A DNA stretch of 64,000 nucleotides from Robertkochia sediminum (GTDB taxonomy: Bacteria > Bacteroidota > Bacteroidia > Flavobacteriales > Flavobacteriaceae), in assembly GCF_016786255.1 (NCBI RefSeq), contig NZ_JADMKT010000080.1, positions 255,311 through 319,310 of the forward strand. The letters are read 5' to 3'. How positions within the stretch are numbered: position 1 is the stretch's first letter; each line of letters begins with the position of its first letter. Position numbers and translations under genes: made by a program. Below are positions 43,068 to 51,311 of the stretch, in pieces. Below the pieces are notes generated by a model. It was given only the letters and a program-made list of their open reading frames with translations, was not told where the DNA came from and did not search any database.

Positions 43068-44681
43068 TTAGTAACCAGGATTTTGAGTTAAGTTAGGGTT
43101 GATGTTTAGTACGTTAACAGGTAATGGGAAGATCTTACGGAAGTCTTCTACTCCTGTTCCGTTCTGTGTACCTCCTTTGAAAGGCCATACATAGCTGGAA
43201 GAAGTAAATTGTCCGTAACGGATCAGGTCGGTTCTTCTTAAACCTTCCCACTGTAATTCTCTTGATCTTTCATCCAGGACGAACTGAGGGGTAAGGTCGC
43301 CTTGAGTGATCGTTGGCGCACCGGCACGAGTTCTTAGTTCGTTAATAAGACCGGTTGCTGTAGCCAGGCTACCTCCACCACCTTTTACGGCTGCTTCGGC
43401 ATAGTTCAGGTACACTTCGGCCAAACGAATAAGTGGTACGTCACAGTCGGCATGCTCACCTGAGATATCGTTTCCTGGCTCACCATTGATCTTCAGGTTG
43501 CGGAATTTGATGAATCCGTATCCGTCTTCAAAAGTGTTTAGCAAAGTTTGGATCTCGTAGTTATGACCTTCAGTAAAGAAGTTAGCACGACCATCTCTCC
43601 ATGCGATCGGGAATCCGTCTGCGTCACTTCCTGTAATGGCGTAATCAAATTTTTCTACCATACTTTTGGTAGTTCTGTAACCACCCCATGCTCCGTTAAC
43701 TCCTAACAGTTTTTGAAGGTCTCCCCAGTTTCCTGAAGCCGTAGATTTTACCAGGAAGGTAGCTCCTGAATACGCCTGCGACTGGATACCGTCGTAGTTG
43801 AGCACGAAAATAAATTCGTTCTGGGCACCATTGCTGTCGTTATCGGCAAGGAAGAGTTCGTCGTATGCGTTCCCGTTGTTGTTGCCATCGGTAGTGTTCA
43901 GGGTGTAACCGCTGTTGATCACTTCTTCTGCATACATCAAGGCGTCTGCATAACGGTCTTCTCCGATAAATACTTCAGCGTTCAGGTACATTCTTGAAAG
44001 CAGCGCCTGAGCAGCTACTCGGTCTACTCTTGAATATTCATTACCGCGGGCAGCAGGAAGAAGATCGATGATCTCTTTCAGCTCCGTTTCGATAAATGGG
44101 AAGATCTCTGCACGGTTACTTTGTGTAGGTAACTCGGTGCTGATCTCTGTTACCAGAGGAACGTTCGCATAGAGGTCCATCAGGTTGTAATACGCATAGG
44201 CTCTGATGAATCTGGCCTCTGCGATCATAGAGCTGGCTTCTTCAGCTTCAAGCTGTCCGGCCAGAGAAATAAATGAGTTGCTGAAACTCACTACCTGAGC
44301 CAATCTGTAGTACATGGCTTCTGCGTAATCGTTTCCTGCATCCCATGTCATGAGCTGAAGGCCCGGAAGGGCAGGGTCAGACCATGCGTTTACCAGGTGG
44401 TCTGTAGTAAGCTCGTTCATGTTGAAGAGCATACGGGTGAATCCGAAAGATCCTTCGTCAAATCCTGAGATATCAGGTTGTCCGGCAGGTCCCTGCTGAC
44501 CGGTTAGGGCCAGGGAAGCATATACTTTAGCCAAGGCCGATTTGGCCTCGTCTACATTCTGATACACATCGACCTCAGTAAAAAGGTCCGGATCGATAGG
44601 TGTTTGGTCCAGGTCACTGTGACAAGCCGTCATCATACTTCCGGCTATCAAGCTTAAGACTAAATATTTTATCCTTTTCAT
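43068..44681 (-). CDS. susD: SusD-family starch-binding lipoprotein (pair 1)
   Basis: The 537-residue lipoprotein (lipobox MMTAC, C20) has the SusD signatures AEARFIRAYAYYNLMDLYAN and a C-terminal LDERSRELQWEGLRRTDLIR segment ending NVLNINPNLTQNPGY. It lies 11 bases after susC and before the SusE-like gene, the order of the sus operon. It would capture maltodextrins at the cell surface and lid the SusC channel. Confidence 0.93.
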   Translation of the reverse strand: MKRIKYLVLSLIAGSMMTACHSDLDQTPIDPDLFTEVDVYQNVDEAKSALAKVYASLALTGQQGPAGQPDISGFDEGSFGFTRMLFNMNELTTDHLVNAWSDPALPGLQLMTWDAGNDYAEAMYYRLAQVVSFSNSFISLAGQLEAEEASSMIAEARFIRAYAYYNLMDLYANVPLVTEISTELPTQSNRAEIFPFIETELKEIIDLLPAARGNEYSRVDRVAAQALLSRMYLNAEVFIGEDRYADALMYAEEVINSGYTLNTTDGNNNGNAYDELFLADNDSNGAQNEFIFVLNYDGIQSQAYSGATFLVKSTASGNWGDLQKLLGVNGAWGGYRTTKSMVEKFDYAITGSDADGFPIAWRDGRANFFTEGHNYEIQTLLNTFEDGYGFIKFRNLKINGEPGNDISGEHADCDVPLIRLAEVYLNYAEAAVKGGGGSLATATGLINELRTRAGAPTITQGDLTPQFVLDERSRELQWEGLRRTDLIRYGQFTSSSYVWPFKGGTQNGTGVEDFRKIFPLPVNVLNINPNLTQNPGY

Positions 44682-44692
44682 GTCCTGTAAGA

Positions 44693-47653
44693 TTAAAAGT
44701 TAAGATCTAACCCAAGTACAAATACTCTCGGACGTGGGTAGAAGTTATTGTCAATACCTCCGGTAATTTCCGGGTCTAGTCCGCTGTAGTTAGAGATCAC
44801 CAACAGGTTGTTGGCAGCTCCGTATACACGGAATGGGTTTCCAAAGAACGCATCTTGGAAGGTGTAACCAAGGGTTACGTTATCCAATCTGAAGAATGAA
44901 GCATTCTCAATATAATAATCACTAATGAGATTTCGCTCTGTAAATTGCTGAAATCCTGTAGTTAAGATCGCTGAGTGTGTATTTGTAAGAATTTCATTCT
45001 GGAATACATTGTTCACAGCAGATTGACTCGCTACGTTATTGTAAACATAGTTTCCAACATTTGCACGTGATACTGCCTGGAAGTCCCAGTTCTTGTAGTT
45101 GATGCTGGTACTAAGACCCATGATCACATTCGCGTAAGGATCTTTGTAGAAATAGCGGTCGTCCGGAGTGATCTGTCCGTCTCCGTTGATATCGGCAACA
45201 GCACCTTCGATCGGATTTCCGTTTTCGTCGTAGATCTGCTTGTATACGAAGAAGCTGAAAGGAGCAAGTCCTTCCTGGTGACGTTGGATGGTGTTACCGG
45301 TTCCTCCGGAGATCCCTCCTACATCCTGGGTGTCAGGAAGTCTGGTGATGGTATTCTCGTTGAATGCTACGTTGTAGTTGATCGTCCAACGGAAATCTTC
45401 AGTTTCTACCGGAGTAACTCCGAGTTCGATCTCGATACCTTTGTTCTCCATATCTCCGATGTTCGCAGGGATGGTATTACCAAAGTTGGTAAATGGGTCA
45501 ACCACGGTGTTGGCGATAAGGTCGTTGGTCTTTTTAATGTACGCGTTCACAGATCCGTTCACACGGCTGTTGAGGATCGCGAAATCCAGACCGGCATTCC
45601 AGGTACTACCCACCTCCCATTTCAGGTCTGCGTTGATAGGCTCCGGACGGTACGTTTGGTAGAACTGCGTTCCGAACTGGTACAGTGCGGTATTAGTACT
45701 ACCTACATAACGGGTAAGGAAGTTGTAGTCTCCGAGTCCGTTTACGTTACCTACTTCCCCGTAACCAATACGTAGTTTCAATTGATCAAAGAAGTTTCCG
45801 CTCATGAAGTCTTCGTTGTGGATGTTCCATGCAGCAGCCGCCGATGGGAAGTATCCCCAGCGATCGTCAGGATTCAGTTTAGACGAGGCATCTGCACGAA
45901 GCGAAGCTTTAAGGATGTATTTGTTGTTGATGTCGTATTTCACCCTTCCGAAGTAAGAAAGGAGTACGTTTCTCGACTTGTCGATGAATTGCTGGTTAAT
46001 AGAAGCTTCTTCATTAAGAGAACCATCTTCATTAAGGATTCTCTCAGTGTTCATAGAGCTATTGTCAAATTCGAACTTTTGGTACGAATAACCTGCAACA
46101 GCCTCGAGGTTGTCGTTTCCGAAATCTTTGTTATACGTAAGGTAAGCATCGAACAAGGAGTTGATAGCTTCCTGAGTATAGTCATTTCTCGAACCGTCAA
46201 ATCCGGTTCTTGAAGTAGGAATGTTAGCAGCAGTTTGGCTAAACCCTTCACTACTTGAGTAATCGTAACCTGCGTTGATGGTAGCGGTAAGTCCGTTTAC
46301 GAAAGGCAGTTTGTAATCTGCTTTGAAGTTCCCTACAAAACGATCTACAGTAGCCTGGTCTTTTACAAGGTCAAGAAGTGCGATCGGGTTGGTAGGAGCA
46401 AGGTTTGCTTGTTGCGTACCATCTGCGTTAAGGTAAGAGGTATAACCAAAGTCAACTCCGTTCTCGTCTGTAAAGGCGAAGTATGGAGAGTTTCTGTCGT
46501 ATACCGCTTGTGTTGGGTCAAAAGAGTTTGCAGAACCGATAGCACCGCGATTGGCGAATCTGTTCTCTGTACGCGATACTCTGGCGTTGAATTCCAGGAT
46601 CAGGTCGTCTTCGAGTAGTCTCGGACGAAGGTTGAAAGATCCGGTCATACGCTCCATGTTATCTCCTTTAAGGATACCTCCCTGATCGGTGTAACCTACA
46701 GAAGCACGGAAAGGAACGTTAAAGATACCTCCCTGGGCACTAACTGTGTGGTCACCACCAAAAGCAGTTTGGTAGATAAGGTCCTGCCAATCTGTAGAAG
46801 CATTTCCTAAACGAGCGATATCTTCTTCATCTCCGAATGTATTCACAACATTTCTGAACTCATCGGCTGTTAGTACGTCAACCTGGTTTACAGGCTCGTA
46901 AACAGAAGTGATCCCATTGTATGAAAGTTTAAGTTCTCCGGCCTTACCTTTTTTAGTGGTGATCAGGATCACCCCGTTTGCCGCACGCGAACCGTAGATC
47001 GAAGTTGCAGATGCATCCTTCAATACACTCATCGATTCAATATCGTTAGGGTTAATTAGGTTAAGCGGGTTACGCGAACCTCCAACACCACCATCGTTCA
47101 ACGGCACACCGTCTACTACGAATAGCGGATTAGAGTTAAGGCTAAGGGAGCTGATACCACGAATAAGAACGTTAGATCCTTCCCCGGGAGCACCACTACC
47201 TGTGGTGATCGAAACCCCTGCAACCTTACCTTGGATAAGTTGCTGAGCAGAAACGATAGGTCCCTGGTTGAAGTCTTCTGTGGTAACCACGTCTACGGCA
47301 TCAGTGGCTTCTTCCTTAGTAACAGTACCATAACCAATAACAACCACTTCTCCCAGCTGTTGCGCATCTTCGGCAAGTGCTACTTGAATAGGTTGTCCGT
47401 TTACGGTAACTTCCTGGGTGATAAATCCGATGTATGAAATAACCAATATTTCACCTGTACTGGCCTCGATGTTAAAATTACCATCAAAATCAGTAGCAGT
47501 ACCTCGGGTCGTACCCTTTACGATCACATTCACTCCTGGTAAGGGAGTTCCTGTGGCCTGTTCCACTACTACACCACTCACAGTGTCCTGTGCCTGGGCG
47601 ATGAGCCCGAAAAGCAGGAGGAACGCGGCGATGTATCTTTGCATTGTCTTCAT
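44693..47653 (-). CDS. susC: SusC-family TonB-dependent maltodextrin transporter (pair 1)
   Basis: The 986-residue transporter has a signal peptide (about 1-21; ATG 47644 is a possible alternative start), a regulatory domain (VSGVVVEQATGTPLPGVNVI), the plug segments SNVLIRGISSLSLNSNPLFV and VLKDASATSIYGSRAANGVI, and a barrel ending RVFVLGLDLNF. It opens the leftward glucan operon. Three LacI-type operators lie 78 to 120 bases upstream, beyond a TAATTTTA near-consensus -7 box (47707-47714, minus), so the divergent LacI-type protein should control it. Substrate is inferred from the amylase, SusE and maltose phosphorylase genes. Confidence 0.93.
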   Translation of the reverse strand: MKTMQRYIAAFLLLFGLIAQAQDTVSGVVVEQATGTPLPGVNVIVKGTTRGTATDFDGNFNIEASTGEILVISYIGFITQEVTVNGQPIQVALAEDAQQLGEVVVIGYGTVTKEEATDAVDVVTTEDFNQGPIVSAQQLIQGKVAGVSITTGSGAPGEGSNVLIRGISSLSLNSNPLFVVDGVPLNDGGVGGSRNPLNLINPNDIESMSVLKDASATSIYGSRAANGVILITTKKGKAGELKLSYNGITSVYEPVNQVDVLTADEFRNVVNTFGDEEDIARLGNASTDWQDLIYQTAFGGDHTVSAQGGIFNVPFRASVGYTDQGGILKGDNMERMTGSFNLRPRLLEDDLILEFNARVSRTENRFANRGAIGSANSFDPTQAVYDRNSPYFAFTDENGVDFGYTSYLNADGTQQANLAPTNPIALLDLVKDQATVDRFVGNFKADYKLPFVNGLTATINAGYDYSSSEGFSQTAANIPTSRTGFDGSRNDYTQEAINSLFDAYLTYNKDFGNDNLEAVAGYSYQKFEFDNSSMNTERILNEDGSLNEEASINQQFIDKSRNVLLSYFGRVKYDINNKYILKASLRADASSKLNPDDRWGYFPSAAAAWNIHNEDFMSGNFFDQLKLRIGYGEVGNVNGLGDYNFLTRYVGSTNTALYQFGTQFYQTYRPEPINADLKWEVGSTWNAGLDFAILNSRVNGSVNAYIKKTNDLIANTVVDPFTNFGNTIPANIGDMENKGIEIELGVTPVETEDFRWTINYNVAFNENTITRLPDTQDVGGISGGTGNTIQRHQEGLAPFSFFVYKQIYDENGNPIEGAVADINGDGQITPDDRYFYKDPYANVIMGLSTSINYKNWDFQAVSRANVGNYVYNNVASQSAVNNVFQNEILTNTHSAILTTGFQQFTERNLISDYYIENASFFRLDNVTLGYTFQDAFFGNPFRVYGAANNLLVISNYSGLDPEITGGIDNNFYPRPRVFVLGLDLNF

Positions 47654-47730
47654 AAGTAGTTAAATAATTAATGTTATTACTATGTTATGCTAGTACTTCT
47701 CGAGGGTAAAATTAGCTAAAGGGAGGGTTC

Positions 47731-47773
47731 AGAAAACGTTTGCGTTACGAAAACGTTAACGAAAACGTTTTCG
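47731..47773. promoter_or_regulatory. Triple LacI-type operator between susC and its regulator
   Basis: Three 14-bp sites: AGAAAACGTTTGCG (47731-47744), CGAAAACGTTAACG (47748-47761) and the perfect palindrome CGAAAACGTTTTCG (47760-47773). Sites 2 and 3 overlap by two bases. The central CG and the symmetric A/T flanks are typical of LacI/GalR operators. They sit just upstream of the susC promoter. Confidence 0.8.
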
Positions 47774-47870
47774 TGTTAATAACTTCTAAACCCTTAAAAA
47801 TTAACAAAATCAAGTGGATTTTTTATGAAAGATTGATAAAAATCATAGTCTGGTTTGTTAAATTCGCAAC

Positions 47871-48908
47871 ATGAAGAGAAAGATGACCCTCAAACAGATC
47901 GCAAAAGAGCTCGATGTTTCGGTGTCTACGGTTTCTAAAGCCCTGAAAGACAGTAAGGAAATAAGTCAGGACACCCGGGATAAGGTGCAGGCCTTTGCCA
48001 AGCTCTATAATTACCGGCCGAATAACATAGCGATAAGCCTCAAAAACCGCCAATCTCGAAACATTGGGGTGATCATTCCGGATATAGTTCATCATTTCTT
48101 TACCCAGGTCATCAGTGGGATCGAAAACATAGCCAATGCCAATGGGTATAATGTGATCGTGTGTCTGTCTAACGAGAGTTTTGAGCGGGAAGTGCTTAAT
48201 ATGGAGGCCCTTGCCCAGGGGAGTACCGACGGATTCATTATGTCGCTGGCCAAGGAAACCCAGGAAAAAGGTGATTATCATCACCTTAGAGAAGTGGTTA
48301 ATATGGGAATGCCCCTGGTGATGTTCGATCGTGTGGCCGATGAGATCTACTGCGACAAGGTGGTGATCGATGATGCTCAGGCCGCGTATAATGCGGTGAA
48401 CCAGATGATTGGGTCGGGTTGCAGGAAGATCGCCATTATTAGTACTCACGATCACGTAAGCGTTGGGAAATTACGAACGCTTGGGTATATGAATGCCCTT
48501 AGAGATGCCGGAATTGAACTCAACGAAAACCTTGTAGTAAAAGTTGATGGAGAGGAAGCGTGCGCCGAAGCTGCTCGTAAATTACTTAAGTATCAGGTGG
48601 TTGATGGTATCTTTGCTGTAAACGAACTCTATGCGATCATCGCTATGCAGGAAGCTCATAAACGGGAGTTTCGAATCCCTGAAGATATTTCGGTAGTGGG
48701 CTTTACAGATGGGATCCTTTCCAAGTATTCCAATCCGCCATTGACCACTGTCGTACAACACGGTTTCGAGATCGGCGAAATGACGGCAAAAATGCTTATT
48801 GATAAACTTGAGGGACGGGAGCCTGAAGACCACTACAGAACCGAGGTGATAAAGACCACGATCGAGCTCCGGGAGTCGACCCGAAACGAGGCTACTACAA
48901 CGTTATAG
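47871..48908 (+). CDS. LacI/GalR-family regulator of the glucan locus
   Basis: The 345-residue protein has the LacI helix-turn-helix (TLKQIAKELDVSVSTVSKAL, 6-25), hinge (NNIAISLKN) and a sugar-binding-protein-like sensor (DGFIMSL, VVIDDAQAAYNAV, ISVVGFTDGILSKYSNPPLT). It is divergent from susC with three strong operators between, so it most likely controls susC and itself in response to a maltose-type signal. Its position on the upstream side of the susC promoter would suit an activator as well as a repressor. A paralogue is at 16960. Confidence 0.93.
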   Translation: MKRKMTLKQIAKELDVSVSTVSKALKDSKEISQDTRDKVQAFAKLYNYRPNNIAISLKNRQSRNIGVIIPDIVHHFFTQVISGIENIANANGYNVIVCLSNESFEREVLNMEALAQGSTDGFIMSLAKETQEKGDYHHLREVVNMGMPLVMFDRVADEIYCDKVVIDDAQAAYNAVNQMIGSGCRKIAIISTHDHVSVGKLRTLGYMNALRDAGIELNENLVVKVDGEEACAEAARKLLKYQVVDGIFAVNELYAIIAMQEAHKREFRIPEDISVVGFTDGILSKYSNPPLTTVVQHGFEIGEMTAKMLIDKLEGREPEDHYRTEVIKTTIELRESTRNEATTTL

Positions 48909-48941
48909 TACTGATAATGCGATACATAGCAAAACATTTTT

Positions 48942-48957
48942 TGCGATGGTTTTCGCA
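48942..48957. promoter_or_regulatory. Palindrome TGCGA-N6-TCGCA upstream of the MFS operon
   Basis: TGCGATGGTTTTCGCA has matching 5-bp arms and shares GTTTTCG with the susC operators but has a different arm spacing. It lies 41 bases upstream of the -7 box of the rightward operon. It could be a second, weaker site for the regulator. Confidence 0.3.
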
Positions 48958-48998
48958 TATTTTTTCCTGACTCGGACGGGAGATTGTTGAAAAACTCC

Positions 48999-49006
48999 TA
49001 TCTTTG
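48999..49006 (+). promoter_or_regulatory. -7 box TATCTTTG for the MFS-phosphorylase-amylase operon
   Basis: An exact TAnnTTTG match 91 bases before ATG 49098, giving the rightward operon its own promoter and an approximately 85-base leader. Confidence 0.5.
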
Positions 49007-49050
49007 GAGCTCGAAACTTATGCTTCTACTTCTCACCTTTTTATAAGTTT

Positions 49051-49072
49051 CGATAAGTGAGCGCACTTATCG
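49051..49072 (+). repeat. Leader hairpin upstream of the MFS gene
   Basis: CGATAAGTG-AGCG-CACTTATCG is a perfect 9-bp stem with a four-base loop in the predicted leader, 25 bases before the ATG. It lacks a T run, so it is not a terminator; it could be an RNA stability element or a REP-like remnant. Confidence 0.5.
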
Positions 49073-49097
49073 TAGTCGAACTCAATTACTTACGATA

Positions 49098-50624
49098 ATG
49101 AAGAAGCGTAGTTTAAGCTTCTTAGAGATCTGGAACATGAGTTTCGGTTTTCTCGGAATTCAGATGGGTTTTGCCCTTCAGAATGCGAATGTTAGCCGAA
49201 TTTTTCAGACCCTGGGAGCAGAGATAGAAGATATACCCATTCTCTGGGTAGCAGCCCCCTTAACCGGGCTTATTGTACAACCCATCATTGGATACTTTAG
49301 TGACCGGACGTGGACGCGCCTCGGAAGGCGTCGCCCGTATTTTCTGGTAGGAGCCATTTTGGCCTCCATGGCACTCTTCGTGATGCCAAATTCACCGGTA
49401 TTGTGGTTTGCGGCAGGAATGCTGTGGATCATGGATGCCTCGATCAACGTGTCTATGGAGCCTTTCAGGGCTTTTGTAGGCGACAACCTGCCCAACAGGC
49501 AGCGTACTATGGGCTTTGCCATGCAGAGTTTCTTTATCGGGATCGGAGCCTATGTGGCTTCGAAATTGCCTAATATCCTCACCTATTTCGGAGTTGCCAA
49601 TACGGCCGCAGAGGGGGTGATCCCCGATTCTGTGAAGTTTTCTTTTTATATAGGAGGTGCGGCATTCCTGATCACGGTATTGTGGACGGTTTTTACCTCT
49701 AAGGAATATTCTCCCGAAGAACTGGCGGCTTTTGAAAGCCAGGAGGAAGAATATCATGAAGATGAGAGATCGCCTTCGTGGTATGCGAAGAACGGGAAGC
49801 AACACCAAACCGTGGGAACCATAGCCCTTGCTATAGGGGTGTTATTTTCTTATCTCATCTACTTCTTCGATCTGAAGAAAGACCTTTATGTCTTATCTCT
49901 TGGGATGATCGGACTTGGCGGACTCGCCCTGGTGATCTCAGGATATTTACAAACCCGCGGTCGTCATGAAAATGGTTTTGTAACCATCATGAACGATTTT
50001 CAGTCCATGCCTAAGGTGATGAAACAACTGGCATGGGTGCAATTCTTTTCCTGGTTTGCCTTGTTCTCGATGTGGATCTATACCACCGGCGCAGTGACTG
50101 AGCATATTTACGGTACTACAGACACCACATCTGAACTGTACAATACCGGTGCCAACCAGGTGGGGGAAATGTTTGCTAACTACAACATCATTGCTGCAGC
50201 AGTAGCTTTTCTGCTTCCTTTGCTAGCCAAAAAGACCAGTAGGAAATTCACCCACTTTTTAGCCTTATTGCTTGGAGGAGCGGGACTGATATGGATTTTC
50301 TTCGTAAAAGACCCTACCTTTGTGAACCTCGAACTACTACCTATGATCGGGGTTGGTATTGCATGGGCCAGTATCTTATCTGTGCCATATGCCATGCTTT
50401 CAGGAGCCCTGCCATCTTCTAAGATGGGGTATTACATGGGAGTATTCAACTTCTTTATTGTGATCCCGCAGTTGGTGGCTGCTTCGATCCTCGGATTCCT
50501 GGTCGCTACATTCTTTGACAGCCGACCTGTCTATGCCCTGCTTATTGGAGGATTTTCCATGATACTTGCCGGACTACTTTCGCTTAAGGTCGACGATAAC
50601 GAACAAACAGAACTTGAGGGTTAA
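49098..50624 (+). CDS. MFS sugar transporter (SLC45/GPH-like), probable maltose importer
   Basis: The 508-residue inner-membrane protein has about 12 helices and the loop DRTWTRLGRRRPYFLVGA after helix 2, the signature of the sucrose/maltose-transporting SLC45-type MFS group. The start SFLEIWNMSFGFLGIQMGFA is also typical. It leads the rightward operon with beta-phosphoglucomutase and the GH65 phosphorylase, so it probably carries maltose from periplasm to cytoplasm, coupled to protons. Confidence 0.88.
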   Translation: MKKRSLSFLEIWNMSFGFLGIQMGFALQNANVSRIFQTLGAEIEDIPILWVAAPLTGLIVQPIIGYFSDRTWTRLGRRRPYFLVGAILASMALFVMPNSPVLWFAAGMLWIMDASINVSMEPFRAFVGDNLPNRQRTMGFAMQSFFIGIGAYVASKLPNILTYFGVANTAAEGVIPDSVKFSFYIGGAAFLITVLWTVFTSKEYSPEELAAFESQEEEYHEDERSPSWYAKNGKQHQTVGTIALAIGVLFSYLIYFFDLKKDLYVLSLGMIGLGGLALVISGYLQTRGRHENGFVTIMNDFQSMPKVMKQLAWVQFFSWFALFSMWIYTTGAVTEHIYGTTDTTSELYNTGANQVGEMFANYNIIAAAVAFLLPLLAKKTSRKFTHFLALLLGGAGLIWIFFVKDPTFVNLELLPMIGVGIAWASILSVPYAMLSGALPSSKMGYYMGVFNFFIVIPQLVAASILGFLVATFFDSRPVYALLIGGFSMILAGLLSLKVDDNEQTELEG

Positions 50625-50654
50625 ACACCAGGACCCGTTTAAAACTATTAGTAT

Positions 50655-51311
50655 ATGAAAGGATTTATATTTGATCTTGACGGTGTGATCGTAGATACGG
50701 CACGCTTTCATTTTCTGGCGTGGAAGAAGACTGCTGATGAACTGGGTTTTGCACTGACCCCAGAGCTTAACGAACAGCTTAAGGGGGTGAGTCGTGTAGA
50801 CTCCCTCAAGAAGATCCTGGAGTGGGCCGGAAAAGAGATCGAACAGGACTATTTTGAACGCCTCATGACCGAAAAAAATGAGGACTACCTCACCTATGTG
50901 GAGCGCATGACCGCTGCAGATATTCTTCCCGGGGTAGAGGACTTCTTAAGAGCATTAAAAGAACAAGGGCATCCCGTAGCCCTGGGGTCGGCCAGTAAAA
51001 ATGCGCCGCTCATCCTTGAAAAAACGGGATTGATAAGCCTCTTCGATACCATCGTAGACGGTAATAGCGTAAAAAAGGCAAAACCCGATCCGGAGGTTTT
51101 CCTTGTAGCTGCAGAACAACTCGGAGTACCCACCGGGGAGTGTGTGGTATTTGAAGATAGTGAAGCCGGAGTAACCGCTGCCAACAATGCAGGGATGGTC
51201 TCGATAGGACTGGGAAGTCCTGAAAACCTGGGGCATGCCGATCATGTTTACAGCGACTTTACAGAGTTTACTCCGGAGTTTATTGTTAATCTACAACCTA
51301 AAAGAAAATGA
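50655..51311 (+). CDS. pgmB: Beta-phosphoglucomutase
   Basis: The 218-residue HAD-superfamily enzyme has the nucleophile motif FDLDGVIVDT (D7, D9), a four-helix cap, the SASKNA motif II, and KPDPEVFL and EDSEAGV as motifs III-IV. It converts beta-glucose-1-phosphate to glucose-6-phosphate. Pairing with the GH65 phosphorylase, whose start codon overlaps its stop by four bases, makes this function very likely. Confidence 0.94.
   Translation: MKGFIFDLDGVIVDTARFHFLAWKKTADELGFALTPELNEQLKGVSRVDSLKKILEWAGKEIEQDYFERLMTEKNEDYLTYVERMTAADILPGVEDFLRALKEQGHPVALGSASKNAPLILEKTGLISLFDTIVDGNSVKKAKPDPEVFLVAAEQLGVPTGECVVFEDSEAGVTAANNAGMVSIGLGSPENLGHADHVYSDFTEFTPEFIVNLQPKRK

Noticed and set aside
47653..47870. 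Catabolite-repression cre site
   Set aside because: The palindromes fit LacI-family operators, but CcpA/HPr-Ser control is a Firmicutes system; the divergent LacI-type regulator explains them better.
47823..48455. 210-codon open frame antisense to the LacI-type regulator
   Set aside because: The plus-strand regulator is intact and the antisense product has no recognisable features.
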